A DNA stretch of 64,000 nucleotides, from assembly GCA_965216135.1 (NCBI GenBank), contig CBDCFL010000017.1:1-64000 (forward strand), read 5' to 3'. The notes under the pieces were generated by a model, which was given only the letters and a program-made list of their open reading frames with translations, searched no databases and was not told the origin of the DNA. The stretch comes from CBDCFL01 sp965216135 (GTDB lineage: Bacteria > Pseudomonadota > Alphaproteobacteria > Rhodobacterales > Rhodobacteraceae). Position numbers and translations under genes: made by a program. Shown here piece after piece: positions 9,088 through 18,116 of this stretch. The first letter of the stretch is position 1. The number at the start of each line of letters is the position of its first letter.

Positions 9088-10143
9088 ATGCTTCACCATC
9101 GAGGTTGCCCGATGTCGTCCCACGTCCATCTCCGTGTCGACTTGCCGAGGGGTCGCGCTTTCTGCGCGCGCCCCGACCGGCCACTCGCCCTGCTGGCCAA
9201 ATGTCCCGTTCACGGCGCAACGCCGCTGAACTCGGTCGAACTTGGTGTTGCTGAAATTGTCGTCAAGAACGAAGCAGCTCGGATGCGTATGGGAAGCTTC
9301 AAGGCACTCGGTGGAGCATACGCCGTGGCCCAGATTATCTGTGATGTTGCAGGAGTAAGCAATCCGTCGCTGGCGCGGGACTACTCGAAGACCATGACGT
9401 TCATCACGGCCAGTGCTGGCAATCACGGCCTATCGGTCGCGACAGGCACCAGGATATTTGGATCGCGGGCAGTAGTTCTGCTGCCCGACGCGGCGCCGTC
9501 CGGCTTCGCGAGGCGCATTGCCGCTGCGGGCGCGAAAGTGATTAAGGGAGGTAGCTATGACGATTGTGTGCGTGACGCGATTCGAATGGCCGATGACAAT
9601 GGCTGGCTGCATCTCTCCGACGGCTCTTGGCCTGGCTATGTGGACCGGCCTGCATTGATTCTGGAGGGGTACACTGTTCTCGCCGACGAATGCCGAAGCG
9701 CTTTCGAGAGAAACGGAACCTGGCCGACCCATGTGTTTCTTCAAGCCGGCGTGGGCGGGCTTGCCGCTGCCGTAGCGGCGAATATTCGCGAAGTCTGGCC
9801 CCAGCAGCCGCAGATCATAGTGGTGGAACCGGATCGCGCAGCCTGCCTCCGAAACAGCATCATGGCAGGGAATTTGGTTGAAAGTGTCGGGCCAGTTTCG
9901 AACATGGGCCGTCTCGATTGCAAGAATGCTTCGATCATCGCATATGAATCATTGCGCGGCGATGCCGACATTTTCGTGACCGTGACCGACGAGGCCGCCG
10001 AAGCCGCCCTCACTCGTCTTGAGCGACATGGCTTTGCCACCACACCTAGCGGGGCCGCCGGTCTAGCCGGTTTCATTGAATACGCGCCAAGCGCGGAAGC
10101 CCGCTGCTTGGTGATCGTTTCTGAAGGGCCCAAAGATGGATGA
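9088..10143 (+). CDS. diaminopropionate ammonia-lyase-like PLP enzyme
   Basis: Fold-type II PLP enzyme of ~351 residues (or 343 from the ATG at 9112). GSFKALGGAYAV contains the Schiff-base lysine, ITASAGNHGLSVA the substrate/phosphate loop, and LQAGVGGLAAAVAA the glycine-rich PLP-phosphate loop. The N-terminal TPLNSVELG and R-M-R-M-G-SFKALGG arrangement is closer to diaminopropionate ammonia-lyase (YgeX) than to threonine dehydratase. Expected chemistry is beta-elimination of ammonia giving a 2-oxo acid. The end overlaps the M20 amidohydrolase by 8 bp, so the two are translationally coupled. A truncated paralogue lies at 12983. Confidence 0.85.
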   Translation: MLHHRGCPMSSHVHLRVDLPRGRAFCARPDRPLALLAKCPVHGATPLNSVELGVAEIVVKNEAARMRMGSFKALGGAYAVAQIICDVAGVSNPSLARDYSKTMTFITASAGNHGLSVATGTRIFGSRAVVLLPDAAPSGFARRIAAAGAKVIKGGSYDDCVRDAIRMADDNGWLHLSDGSWPGYVDRPALILEGYTVLADECRSAFERNGTWPTHVFLQAGVGGLAAAVAANIREVWPQQPQIIVVEPDRAACLRNSIMAGNLVESVGPVSNMGRLDCKNASIIAYESLRGDADIFVTVTDEAAEAALTRLERHGFATTPSGAAGLAGFIEYAPSAEARCLVIVSEGPKDG

Positions 10144-11308
10144 CAACATTCGTGCCGACGCACTGAAATCCGAGATGACAACATGGCGGCACGAATTTCA
10201 TGCCGCGCCGGAACTGGGATTCGGCGAACATCAGACAGCAAAACGCGTCGCAGAACTTCTTCGTTCGTTTGGCCTAGATGTGTACGAAGGTATCGGGGGC
10301 ACCGGCGTTGTCGCTATTCTTCAACGTGGGAACGGGATCCGCAGTATAGGCTTGCGCGCCGATATGGATGCCCTGCCAATCACCGAGGGAGGTGATGTGC
10401 CATATGCTTCGCTGTGCAACGGTGTGATGCATGCCTGCGGCCATGACGGGCATATGGCGATGCTTCTCGGTGCGGCCAAGGGACTAGCTGAGCAAGGTGA
10501 TTTTGACGGTCGCGTCACGTTTATTTTCCAGCCGAACGAGGAAAATGGCCTTGGTGCCAGCGCGATGCTGCGCGACGGGCTTTTTGAACGTTTCAACGTT
10601 GATGAGGTCTATGGAATGCACAACATTCCCGGTATGCCAATAGGTACGTTTGCTACGCGCAAGGGTCCGATCACCGCAAGCGAAAGCCTGTTCGAAATTA
10701 CTGTCTTAGCACGAGGAGGTCATGCAGCGCTTCCTCACATGGGAGTCGACGCCATTGTCGTCGGCGCCGAGATCGTCGGCGCATTGCAGACCATTGTGTC
10801 GCGCAAATTGAACCCAAGTCAGAATGGCGTCGTTTCGGTGACCGAATTCCGCACCGATGGCAAACGCAACGTCCTTCCAGGGCACGCAACTCTTTCTGGG
10901 GATGCGCGGGCGCTATCCCCGGGAATCAATCAAGCCATTGAGGATCGAATGCGCCGCATCGTTGCGGGCATCTGCATGGCGCATGATGTGACTGCCAGTA
11001 TCTCCTACGACACAATCTTTCCTCCGACGATCAACGCCGACGGCCCGGTCGAACGCGTGGCGGAAGTAGCAACGGGACTGATGGGGCGAGAGGCGGTAGA
11101 TGCCGATTGTCCACCGAAACTTTTCTCCGAAGATTTCGCACATTTAGCCTCGCAGCGACCCGGCTGCTTCGTGCTGGTGGGGAACGGGATTGAGGGTCCA
11201 AACGCCCGTCCGCTGCATGCCTCGGATTATGACTTTTGCGATGACGCGCTGCCGGTCGGCGCAGCGTTCTGGATGGCGCTTGCCGAGGCTTGCTTAAAGA
11301 AGGAATGA
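10136..11308 (+). CDS. M20 family amidohydrolase (N-acyl-amino-acid hydrolase type)
   Basis: A 390-residue metallo-amidohydrolase of the hippurate hydrolase/IAA-amino acid hydrolase branch. RADMDALPI and MHACGHDGHMAMLLGAA supply metal ligands, and FQPNEENGLGASAML holds the catalytic glutamate. ITASESLFEITVLARGGHAA starts the lid domain, and SEDFAHLASQRPGCF carries the last ligand region. No signal peptide. Coupled to the PLP enzyme, it would free an amino acid (possibly a diamino acid) from an acyl group for that enzyme. Confidence 0.92.
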   Translation: MDDNIRADALKSEMTTWRHEFHAAPELGFGEHQTAKRVAELLRSFGLDVYEGIGGTGVVAILQRGNGIRSIGLRADMDALPITEGGDVPYASLCNGVMHACGHDGHMAMLLGAAKGLAEQGDFDGRVTFIFQPNEENGLGASAMLRDGLFERFNVDEVYGMHNIPGMPIGTFATRKGPITASESLFEITVLARGGHAALPHMGVDAIVVGAEIVGALQTIVSRKLNPSQNGVVSVTEFRTDGKRNVLPGHATLSGDARALSPGINQAIEDRMRRIVAGICMAHDVTASISYDTIFPPTINADGPVERVAEVATGLMGREAVDADCPPKLFSEDFAHLASQRPGCFVLVGNGIEGPNARPLHASDYDFCDDALPVGAAFWMALAEACLKKE

Positions 11309-11447
11309 CTATTTGACCCTCCATGAACTACTCTCAACCCGTTGATAAGGTTTGGTGAGTAGTTCTAAAGCGGTTTTCCTTCGATCTGAATCATTTGAGA
11401 TTCCTGTCAGATCGTTTGTCTGACTCACTTCCGGAAGGACGTGACGG
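11309..11447. other. spacer, nothing recognised
   Basis: Downstream flank of the amidohydrolase gene. It contains CTCAACCCGTTGATAAGG but no clear terminator. It is followed by IS debris. Confidence 0.4.
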
Positions 11448-11561
11448 ATGGGCAAATCTTACTCGATGGACCTTCGGGAGTGGGTCTGCCGCTACATCGC
11501 TGCCGGTCATTAGCGCCGCGCGGCGACGAAGGTGTTCGGTGTCAGCACCAGCACGGCTGTA
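11448..11561 (+). pseudogene. IS630-family transposase 5' fragment
   Basis: Reads MGKSYSMDLREWVCRYIAAGH, stop, RRAATKVFGVSTSTAV, the conserved start of the MGKxYSxDLRERV type of IS630 transposase. It has one in-frame stop and is cut off where the IS5-type element begins. A relative with the same N terminus is found at 37267-38254. Confidence 0.75.
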
Positions 11562-12792
11562 AGACCTCTGCACAATTCCCAGGATTCCGTCTGTTTCAGT
11601 GAACGGGTACAGTTCCGGAGGATTGTTTGGGATGGTCCGATGGATTTGTTCGACTATGAAAGCAGGCGGCGGGTTGGCGAATAAAATGTGCTTCGCAAGA
11701 TCGATGCGCTGGTTGACTGGCGGCGGATATCGGGACTCCTGAAGGGCGGCCTGAAACGCTCCGGCCTTGGTCTGCAGGGTTATGATCCGGTGGTCCTGTT
11801 CAGATGCCTTCTGCTGGGCCAGTGGCATGGCCTGAGCGATCTGAAACTTGAGGAAAGTCTGCGCGTGCGGCTGGATTTCATGCTGTTCGCCGGGCTCGGC
11901 CTGCACGCGCCGGTCCCGGACGAAACGACCCATTGCCGGTACCGCAACGCTCGTGTGCGGGCGAGGGATTTCGACGCGCTGCTGAGCGAGATCTGCCGTC
12001 AGCTGGAGGGGCACGGGCTGAAGGTGAAGCAGGCAGAAGCGGCAATCATCTACGTCGAGCCATTAGAGCGCCATTGGTCCGAGAGACAATGGCGAGGGCT
12101 CATCGAGAGTCGCCGCGCCCGTGCAGCCACATCGAGGCGCCGGTCGAGGACCGGTCCAAGCCGGATACGCCGCCGGACAATCCCACGGTCAGCTTCAGCG
12201 CCGATGACGATGCCCGGTGGGTGAAGAAAGGCCGCAAGAGCACACTCGGATACAAGGGCTTTGCCCGGAGCGATGAGCAAGGCTTCATCGACAAGGTTCA
12301 TGTCACGCCCGCCAACGTCGCGGAAAGCCCTGAATTCGGCACCATGACCGAAGGCGCGAAGGCCCAACGTGTGCTGGCCGACAAGGCTTATGCCAGCCGC
12401 GCCAATCGTGACCGGCTCATGGGAAAGCACCGGGACGGGATCGTGCGAAAGGCCACCCGGGGCCGCCCGCTACGGGCATCGGAGAAGCGCTTCAACCGGT
12501 TGATCTCGAAGTGTCGGTTCCGGGTCGAGCAGACATTCGGAACCATGAAGCGCCTTTTCGGCCTGCACCGGGCTAGATATTTCGGGGTCGCGAAGACCCA
12601 CCCGCAGATGGTCATGGCCGCCATCTCTCAGAACCTGCTCAAGGCCGCAAACGGGATCAGCCTCTCACCCCAAACCCTCATCGCCGCATGACATGAATTC
12701 GCACCCTAACTCCGTTCCGAACACAGGAGCGGAGCAGGTGGCGCGGAGCAAAATTTGAAATTGTCCAAATGCCGCCTGTCATGCAGAGGTCT
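11562..12792 (+). mobile_element. IS5-family element, decayed
   Basis: A 1231-bp segment bounded by the inverted repeat AGACCTCTGCA / TGCAGAGGTCT. No matching target duplication is visible, so at least one flank has been rearranged. The right end abuts the shared leader copy that starts at 12796. Confidence 0.75.
11688..12691 (+). pseudogene. IS5-family transposase, frameshifted
   Basis: The first frame (11688-~12056) contains KIDALVDWRRISGLL and VPDETTHCRYRN, typical of the IS5 subgroup N-terminal half. The second frame (~12130-12691) contains GYKGFARSDEQGFID, VLADKAYASRANRDRL and RVEQTFGTMKRLFGL, the C-terminal DDE part. The frame changes near 12056 and ~70 bp between match nothing, so the gene is dead rather than programmed. 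Confidence 0.8.
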
Positions 12793-12795
12793 CGC

Positions 12796-12982
12796 AGATG
12801 TAAGAGCCTTGTTCCGGCCCACTTTGGACCGGCAGGCTCAAATGCGGTTCCTCTGCAAATATTGTGTCAAATTCCGTACCACATACGAATATGATTCTCG
12901 CGACATGCCACATATTTGATATTGACCGTTCATATTCTGTGTGTAAGATGAGGCCCAGACGCATTTTGTACGGGGCATTTCG
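12796..12982 (+). promoter_or_regulatory. shared leader copy A (promoter plus operator pair)
   Basis: Same module as at 28691 and 30297: start AGATG, GAGCCTTGTTCC, then two operator-like half sites (near 12854 and 12884-12901, here degenerate), then -35 TTGACC (12922-12927), 16 bp, -10 TAAGAT (12944-12949). Similarity to copy B continues through TTTTGTACGGGGCATT up to the start of the gene remnant at 12983. It presumably still transcribes the downstream aminotransferase. Confidence 0.75.
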
Positions 12983-13381
12983 ATGTCAGCGCTAGGGTGC
13001 ATTCATCAGACAATGCCGGATGGCATTCAGTTCGAGGTGCGCCCATATCGGCCACGCATCTTATTGATCAAATGCCCCACCTACACCGCAACTCTGTTCG
13101 ACCTGGCCGAGGTTCTGGCGCGTGAGGTCAGAGTTTGGTGCTCTGCTCGTCAAGACGAATCGATGCGGATAGTAAGTTTCAAGGCACTGGGCTGGGTCTA
13201 CGTTGTCGACCAGATGATCTGCGACGCGGCAGGGATCAGCGATCCGACCGAGGCGTCTAGTGGTGAGATTCAATCAGATGGGGCCCTCTCTTCGTCTTAT
13301 GCTACCCAGAACTCTGCCCTGCCACGCGGACTCAAATGTGTGACTTTTGCCACTAGGTCCAAGATCACGGAGAACGTCTGA
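12983..13381 (+). pseudogene. truncated paralogue of the diaminopropionate ammonia-lyase-like gene
   Basis: 132 residues parallel the N-terminal third of the 9088 product: LIKCPTYTATLFDLAEV aligns with LAKCPVHGATPLNSVEL, and MRIVSFKALGWVYVVDQMICDAAGIS with MRMGSFKALGGAYAVAQIICDVAGVS. The catalytic-lysine motif is kept, but the rest of the enzyme is missing and the tail is unrelated. The stop TGA overlaps the ATG of the aminotransferase, so it may now act only as a leader peptide for that gene. Confidence 0.75.
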
Positions 13382-14565
13382 TGACAGCCTTCAGATTCGC
13401 GCGGCGATCCGCCATTCTTGGTCGGTCGGTCTTTGACCACGCTACCGACGTGATCGCGCTAAACAGCGGCGAAGCCTATCCGCCACTTCTTCCTGATGTC
13501 GTCCGCGAAGCGGCCGCGGCCTTGGGCCCGCTCCGAGAAGAGGCAATGCAATATGCGCCTCTTATGGGCCTTGACGATCTGCGCGACGAAATCTGCAAAT
13601 ACGTCGCAGCGGAGGGCGTGACGGCTAAACGCGAAAACGTGCTTGTCACCTATGGCGCGAAAAACGCGCTCGACCTTGCCTTGCGGGTCTTTGTGGAGCC
13701 CGGCGATCAGGTGATCGTGACGCGCCCGACTTACTTGACTGCGATCCACATCATGCGGACGCACAATGTCCAATTCCTCGACATTGGACAAGACGACGAG
13801 GGCATTTCGGCTGCCGAGATCGAAGGCAAGCTGATGCGGCTTGAGGCCAATGGTGAACGGATGCCGAAGCTTCTGTTCGACGTGCCCGACTTCCATAACC
13901 CTACCGGGATAACCACGAGCCTCGCTCGCCGCAAGCGCATGATCGAGCTGGCCCAGAGGTACAATTTCGTCATCTGCGAAGATGATCCCTACCGCCGCAT
14001 CCGCTTCGAGGGAACGCCCGTACCCCCGCTGAAAGCGCTCGATACGAGTGGGCATGTGATTTCGCTTGGTACGGTGTCGAAGATCCTTGCACCGGGGTTG
14101 CGAATCGGCTGGGCGATTGGCGATGCGGGGGTGATCCGACGGATGGCGATGCAGAAAGCTGACGGCGGCTCTAACCCCTTTGCTCAGCGGATCGTCGTGC
14201 AACTGATGCGGACGAACAAGATGGCACATCATATCGATGAAGTAACCGCGCAGATGCGTCGACACCGCGACGTAATGATCGCGGCTTTCGCCGAGCACCT
14301 GCCCGCGGCTAAAATCCGCACCCCGCAGGGCGGCTATTTCCTCTGGGCTGAATTACCGGCGGGCGAAATTGCCGAAAGAGTCGTAGAATTGGGCATCGCA
14401 GAGGGGGTCGAGGTTAAACCCGGTCGGCTGAGTTTTCCAGAAGGCGACCCGGGCAATTTCCTGCGTATGGCCTATAGCTTTGTGACAGAAAGTCAAATCC
14501 GTGAAGGTACTGCAAAGCTTGGTGTCGCTTATAGTAAGTACAAATCAAGTTTAACCAGGATTTGA
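13381..14565 (+). CDS. PLP-dependent aminotransferase, class I/II (2-aminoadipate type)
   Basis: 394 residues of fold-type I. TYGAKNALDLALRVF and RPTYLTAIHIM build the cofactor pocket, LFDVPDFHNPTGIT carries the Asn-Pro-x-Gly motif, and LGTVSKILAPGLRIGW carries the Schiff-base lysine in the SK context of the LysN/MocR-like aminotransferase branch. Substrates in this branch are 2-aminoadipate, aromatic or branched amino acids. It directly follows the ammonia-lyase remnant and is probably transcribed from leader copy A. Confidence 0.9.
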   Translation: MTAFRFARRSAILGRSVFDHATDVIALNSGEAYPPLLPDVVREAAAALGPLREEAMQYAPLMGLDDLRDEICKYVAAEGVTAKRENVLVTYGAKNALDLALRVFVEPGDQVIVTRPTYLTAIHIMRTHNVQFLDIGQDDEGISAAEIEGKLMRLEANGERMPKLLFDVPDFHNPTGITTSLARRKRMIELAQRYNFVICEDDPYRRIRFEGTPVPPLKALDTSGHVISLGTVSKILAPGLRIGWAIGDAGVIRRMAMQKADGGSNPFAQRIVVQLMRTNKMAHHIDEVTAQMRRHRDVMIAAFAEHLPAAKIRTPQGGYFLWAELPAGEIAERVVELGIAEGVEVKPGRLSFPEGDPGNFLRMAYSFVTESQIREGTAKLGVAYSKYKSSLTRI

Positions 14566-14773
14566 ACCGGAGATATCACCTTGATTTTGCGCTCGAGCGC
14601 GATGAGGCGTTATGTCTTGCGGATCAAATCAGGCCACGGTTACGCCACAGCTTCACGCGCCGCTATCACTTGAAGATGGCGCTTGCGAATTCGATCTCGG
14701 GGCGTTTCAAACCGAATAGGATGAAAAATTGTTTGAAGTTAAGTATTATCCGCTGCGAGAATATGATTGTCAA
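14566..14773. other. intergenic segment
   Basis: No gene. It includes GCGAGAATATGATTGTCA near 14755, which partly resembles the operator half site of the shared leaders (GCGAGAATAATGTTCGC) and lies upstream of the dinB-like operon once the IS at 14791 is ignored. The similarity is weak. Confidence 0.35.
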
Positions 14774-14790
14774 TACCGTTCGTCGTCGAT

Positions 14791-16193
14791 TGTCGATAAC
14801 ACGTGATATGGCCGGTCAATGTAACAAATGATCTGTCCGGCATTAGAACTCCTCCAGGAAGTGGAGGAGCTGATGCGCCGGACAGAGCAGTTACAGGGGT
14901 TGAGATTGATGAAGTTCGATGAGGTTTACGGACGCACCTACAGGGGTGAGTTGAGCCAGCTGGAGGCAGCCGAGATCCTGGGCATGTCCGAGCGCACGTT
15001 CCGACGCTGGCGCGATCGCTTTGAGGCCGAGGGCGCGGAGGGTCTTTACGACCGCCGCCTGGGTCGGGTTTCCGCGCGCCGCGCCGGGGTCGACGAGGTG
15101 GTGGCACTGTTGGATCTGTTCGATACCAGGTACCGGCATTTCACCGCCTGGCACTTCTGGGAGAAGCTGGTTGCAAAGCACGACGTCACGCGCAGTTACA
15201 ACTGGGTGCGGCTGACGCTCCAGGCGCACGGCCGGGTCGCGCCGGCACCGCGGCGCGGCGTGCACCGCCGCAAGCGGCCGCGCCGGCCGATGGTCGGCAT
15301 GATGTTGCACCAGGACGGCTCCACGCACCAATGGGTGCCGGGTCAGTACTGGGACCTGATCGTGACCATGGACGATGCCACTTCGGAGATCTATTCCGCC
15401 TTCTTCGTCGCCGAGGAGGGCACCATGTCGAGCTTTGTGGCGCTGCTGGAGGTGGGGTCGGCCATGGGGCTGTTCTGCTCGCTTTATGCAGACCGGGCCT
15501 CGCACTATTGGCACACGCCGGAGGCCGGCGGCAAGGTCGACAAGGACAATCCAACCCAGGTCGGACGTGCCCTGCAGCAACTCGGTATTGAGCTGATCCC
15601 GGCCTATTCGCCGGAGGCCCGGGGCCGCTCGGAGCGCATGTTCGGCACCCTGCAGAAACGCCTGCCGCAGGAACTCGAGCTCGCCGGCATCACCGATATG
15701 GCGGCCGCCAACCGGTTCCTGAAAGAGGACTTCCTGCCGGCCCACAATGCCCGCTTCGCCCGGCCGGCCGAGGACACAGGCTCCGCCTTCGTGCCGTTCG
15801 CCGGCAACCTGGCGGACATCCTCTGTGTGCAGGAGGACCGTGTGGTCGGCAATGACAACACGGTGCGCTACAAGAACTTGAGCCTGCAGATCCCGGCAGA
15901 CCGCCATCGCCACCACTACGTCAAGGCCAAAGTGAGTGTGCACGAATATCCCGACGGCGACCTTGCAGTCTTCCATGGCCGGCGCTGCCTGGCCCGCTAC
16001 AAGAAAGACGGCACGCCGATCGAAAGCAGCGAAAGGCGGGCCGCGTGATCCGCTTCGACGCGACCGGCCGGCACCCTGTGGACAAGTGGACCGCCGCTCC
16101 GCGACCGACCACTTCCCCACAGGGCCAGAAACCGCAACAGAAGCGGTCAAATCATATGGTACATAAACCGGTCAATTCAGTTTGTTATTGACA
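14791..16193 (+). mobile_element. IS1202/ISNCY-like element with 17-bp target duplication
   Basis: A 1403-bp element with terminal inverted repeats TGTCGATAACA / TGTTATTGACA, flanked by a perfect 17-bp direct repeat TACCGTTCGTCGTCGAT (14774-14790 and 16194-16210). Long target duplications of this order are known for the IS1202-related group of ISNCY. The perfect repeat indicates a recent or undisturbed insertion. It separates the DinB operon from its upstream region. Confidence 0.93.
14828..16048 (+). CDS. ISNCY/IS1202-type transposase (rve core)
   Basis: Intact 406 residues. The N-terminal HTH is LSQLEAAEILGMSERTFRRW (about residues 40-60). An RNase H-like integrase core follows: MLHQDGSTHQWVPG and LIVTMDDATSEIYSAFF with catalytic Asp, a middle Asp in SLYADRASHY, and a Glu candidate in YSPEARGRSERMFGTLQ. 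The C-terminal beta-barrel-like part contains YKNLSLQIPAD. The order and the GRSERMFGTLQ motif match the ISNCY (ISDol1/IS1202) transposases. It appears functional. Confidence 0.9.
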   Translation: MICPALELLQEVEELMRRTEQLQGLRLMKFDEVYGRTYRGELSQLEAAEILGMSERTFRRWRDRFEAEGAEGLYDRRLGRVSARRAGVDEVVALLDLFDTRYRHFTAWHFWEKLVAKHDVTRSYNWVRLTLQAHGRVAPAPRRGVHRRKRPRRPMVGMMLHQDGSTHQWVPGQYWDLIVTMDDATSEIYSAFFVAEEGTMSSFVALLEVGSAMGLFCSLYADRASHYWHTPEAGGKVDKDNPTQVGRALQQLGIELIPAYSPEARGRSERMFGTLQKRLPQELELAGITDMAAANRFLKEDFLPAHNARFARPAEDTGSAFVPFAGNLADILCVQEDRVVGNDNTVRYKNLSLQIPADRHRHHYVKAKVSVHEYPDGDLAVFHGRRCLARYKKDGTPIESSERRAA

Positions 16194-16268
16194 TACCGTT
16201 CGTCGTCGATGCCGCCATGCGGGAATTTTAAGTCTGAAACAGCACGAAGCAAAGTGGAGAAATAGACC

Positions 16269-16778
16269 ATGCTCATCGATCTGCCTACAGCTGCGCGCTA
16301 CAATCAGTGGGCCAACAGGCGCATCTACGACGTAGCTAGCGAGTTGACGAACGACGCCCTGTGGGAGGACCGCCGCGGCTTCTTCAAATCGATTGCCGCC
16401 ACAATGAACCACATCCTACTGGTCGACCTGCTTTATCGAGAGCGTTTGGAGAAGAAGCCCACGACGTTTACCCGTCTCGATGAGATCCTCTACGGCGACT
16501 TTAATAAACTGCGCACCGCCCACCTCGCGCAGGACCAATCGTATGTCGACTTTTGCGACTCCTCTGCGGTGCCGGAACTGGAGGAAGTTTTTTCGTTCGA
16601 ATCTGTTGGAATTGATGAACCTTTCAGCGGGCCATGGCGCGTGTGTTTGACAAATCAATTCCAACACCAGACCCATCATCGTGGCCAGGTGCATCACATG
16701 ATCTCACATGCGAGGCGTTACCCACCTCCTCTCGATTTCATCCAGTTTGTCAGCACCCAACAACAAGCTAACGCATGA
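16269..16778 (+). CDS. DinB-family metalloprotein
   Basis: 169 residues of the DinB/YfiT-like four-helix bundle. The start ARYNQWANRRIYDVA is diagnostic, and the metal triad is His in TMNHILLVD and two His in QFQHQTHHRGQVHH. Such proteins are often thiol S-transferases or isomerases using bacillithiol, mycothiol or glutathione; the exact role is unknown. It overlaps the monooxygenase gene by 4 bp (ATGA), so the two are coupled. Confidence 0.88.
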   Translation: MLIDLPTAARYNQWANRRIYDVASELTNDALWEDRRGFFKSIAATMNHILLVDLLYRERLEKKPTTFTRLDEILYGDFNKLRTAHLAQDQSYVDFCDSSAVPELEEVFSFESVGIDEPFSGPWRVCLTNQFQHQTHHRGQVHHMISHARRYPPPLDFIQFVSTQQQANA

Positions 16779-18055
16779 TAAAATCAACTTACGACGTCGT
16801 GGTCATCGGCGCCGGGCAAGGAGGTATTTCCACTTCCTATTTCCTCACCCAGGCCGGTGTCGACCATGTGGTACTTGAGCGCGGCGAGATCGCCAATGCC
16901 TGGATCAGGGACAGGTGGGACTCCTTTTGCATGGCGACCCCTAACTGGACGATCACCCTTCCGGGGGCGGCGTACGCCGGGCCTGAACCGAACGCGTTCA
17001 TGTCGCGCGATGACTTTGTGGCTCACATGCACAACTGGGCCAGATCATTCAGTGCGCCCGTGCGAACAGGAGTCGATGTAATCAGTATTGGTGGTGAGCC
17101 GGGGCAGTTCAGGCTGATGACCAGTAGCGGCCCTCTGACAGCAAAAGCCGTTGTGGTGGCCACCGCAACCTTTCAGAAGCCGCGGCTCTTACCGTGCAGG
17201 AGCCAGCTTTCTGAGAGGTTGACGCAACTTCAGGCCAACGAGTACCGTAACCCGCAGGGGCTTCCAGACGGCGCCGTTCTGGTGATAGGATCGGCACAGT
17301 CCGGTAGTCAGATTACCGAGGAGTTGAGCGAGGCGGGCCGCGAGGTATATCTGTCGGTGGGCCAGTCGGGGCGCCTACCCCGACGTTACCGCGGCAAGGA
17401 CTGCGTCTCCTGGCAGCGCGAAATGGGTTGGCTTGACCGCACTCCAGACTTCTTTAAAAGGCCCGAAGATCGGTTTCGCAGTGATCCGCACCTGTCAGGC
17501 ACGAAGGGTGGCCACACCGTCAGTATGCACATGTTCCGCCAAGACGGCATACATCTTATTGGCCGTATCGCTGCCGCCGAGGGCGAGATCATCTTTCTTG
17601 ACGATGACCTCGAAAAGAACATGCGCCTTGCTGACGAGTATGCGCTCAACTTCTATCAGGCAGTCGACGATCACATCGTGCGAGCCGGCCTCTCAGAACC
17701 TGATCCGGTCGCCTGTGAACTGGCCGGCGGGCCGGCCAGCGATGCCTGGACAGTCTCCGCGCCGACCGCGCTTGATCTTAAACAAGCCAATATCACCAGC
17801 GTCATCTGGGCCACCGGTTTCGTTTATGATTTTTCATGGGTGGAGTTCCCGGTAGTCGATGCCATGGGCTATCCGGTGACCGACCACGGTGCGACCTCAG
17901 TCGCGGGACTGTATTTCAATGGCCTCAACTGGATGACCCGTCGCAAGTCAGGGATCATCTACGGTGTGGGCGAGGACGCTCGGCGGGTTACCGAGCATAT
18001 TTTTGTCTATCTTGGTGGTGCAATCCGGGGGCGCGAATGTAAGTCGAGAAATTAG
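16775..18055 (+). CDS. flavin-containing monooxygenase / CzcO-like FAD-NAD(P) oxidoreductase
   Basis: 426 residues with two dinucleotide folds: VVVIGAGQGGIS near the N terminus for FAD and VLVIGSAQSGSQI near residue 168 for NADPH. The C-terminal ATGFVYDFSW motif is characteristic of flavoprotein monooxygenases. It would oxidise an N- or S-containing small molecule. It is cotranscribed with the DinB-like gene and followed 61 bp later by a bicupin gene, suggesting one operon. Confidence 0.9.
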   Translation: MIKSTYDVVVIGAGQGGISTSYFLTQAGVDHVVLERGEIANAWIRDRWDSFCMATPNWTITLPGAAYAGPEPNAFMSRDDFVAHMHNWARSFSAPVRTGVDVISIGGEPGQFRLMTSSGPLTAKAVVVATATFQKPRLLPCRSQLSERLTQLQANEYRNPQGLPDGAVLVIGSAQSGSQITEELSEAGREVYLSVGQSGRLPRRYRGKDCVSWQREMGWLDRTPDFFKRPEDRFRSDPHLSGTKGGHTVSMHMFRQDGIHLIGRIAAAEGEIIFLDDDLEKNMRLADEYALNFYQAVDDHIVRAGLSEPDPVACELAGGPASDAWTVSAPTALDLKQANITSVIWATGFVYDFSWVEFPVVDAMGYPVTDHGATSVAGLYFNGLNWMTRRKSGIIYGVGEDARRVTEHIFVYLGGAIRGRECKSRN

Positions 18056-18116
18056 CTGTGAGTTGCGCTACCAGGCCCAAGATGACAGACTGGCCGCAGT
18101 TCACAAACGCTAGGAG

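Noticed and set aside
8484..11308. Ectoine/hydroxyectoine degradation (eut/doe) cluster, suggested by AsnC-type regulator plus PLP lyase and hydrolase
   Set aside because: The hydrolase is M20, not the DoeB/EutE desuccinylase type. EutA, EutC and the EutD M24-type hydrolase are missing, and no UehABC-like TRAP transporter is present.
14891..16150. 419-residue open frame antisense to the ISNCY transposase
   Set aside because: Shadow frame of a high-GC gene; no motif, and the opposite strand has a complete transposase.
16182..16200. TTGACA at the right end of the ISNCY-like element as an outward -35 driving the DinB operon
   Set aside because: The position 17 bp downstream reads GCCGCC, with no resemblance to a -10 box.
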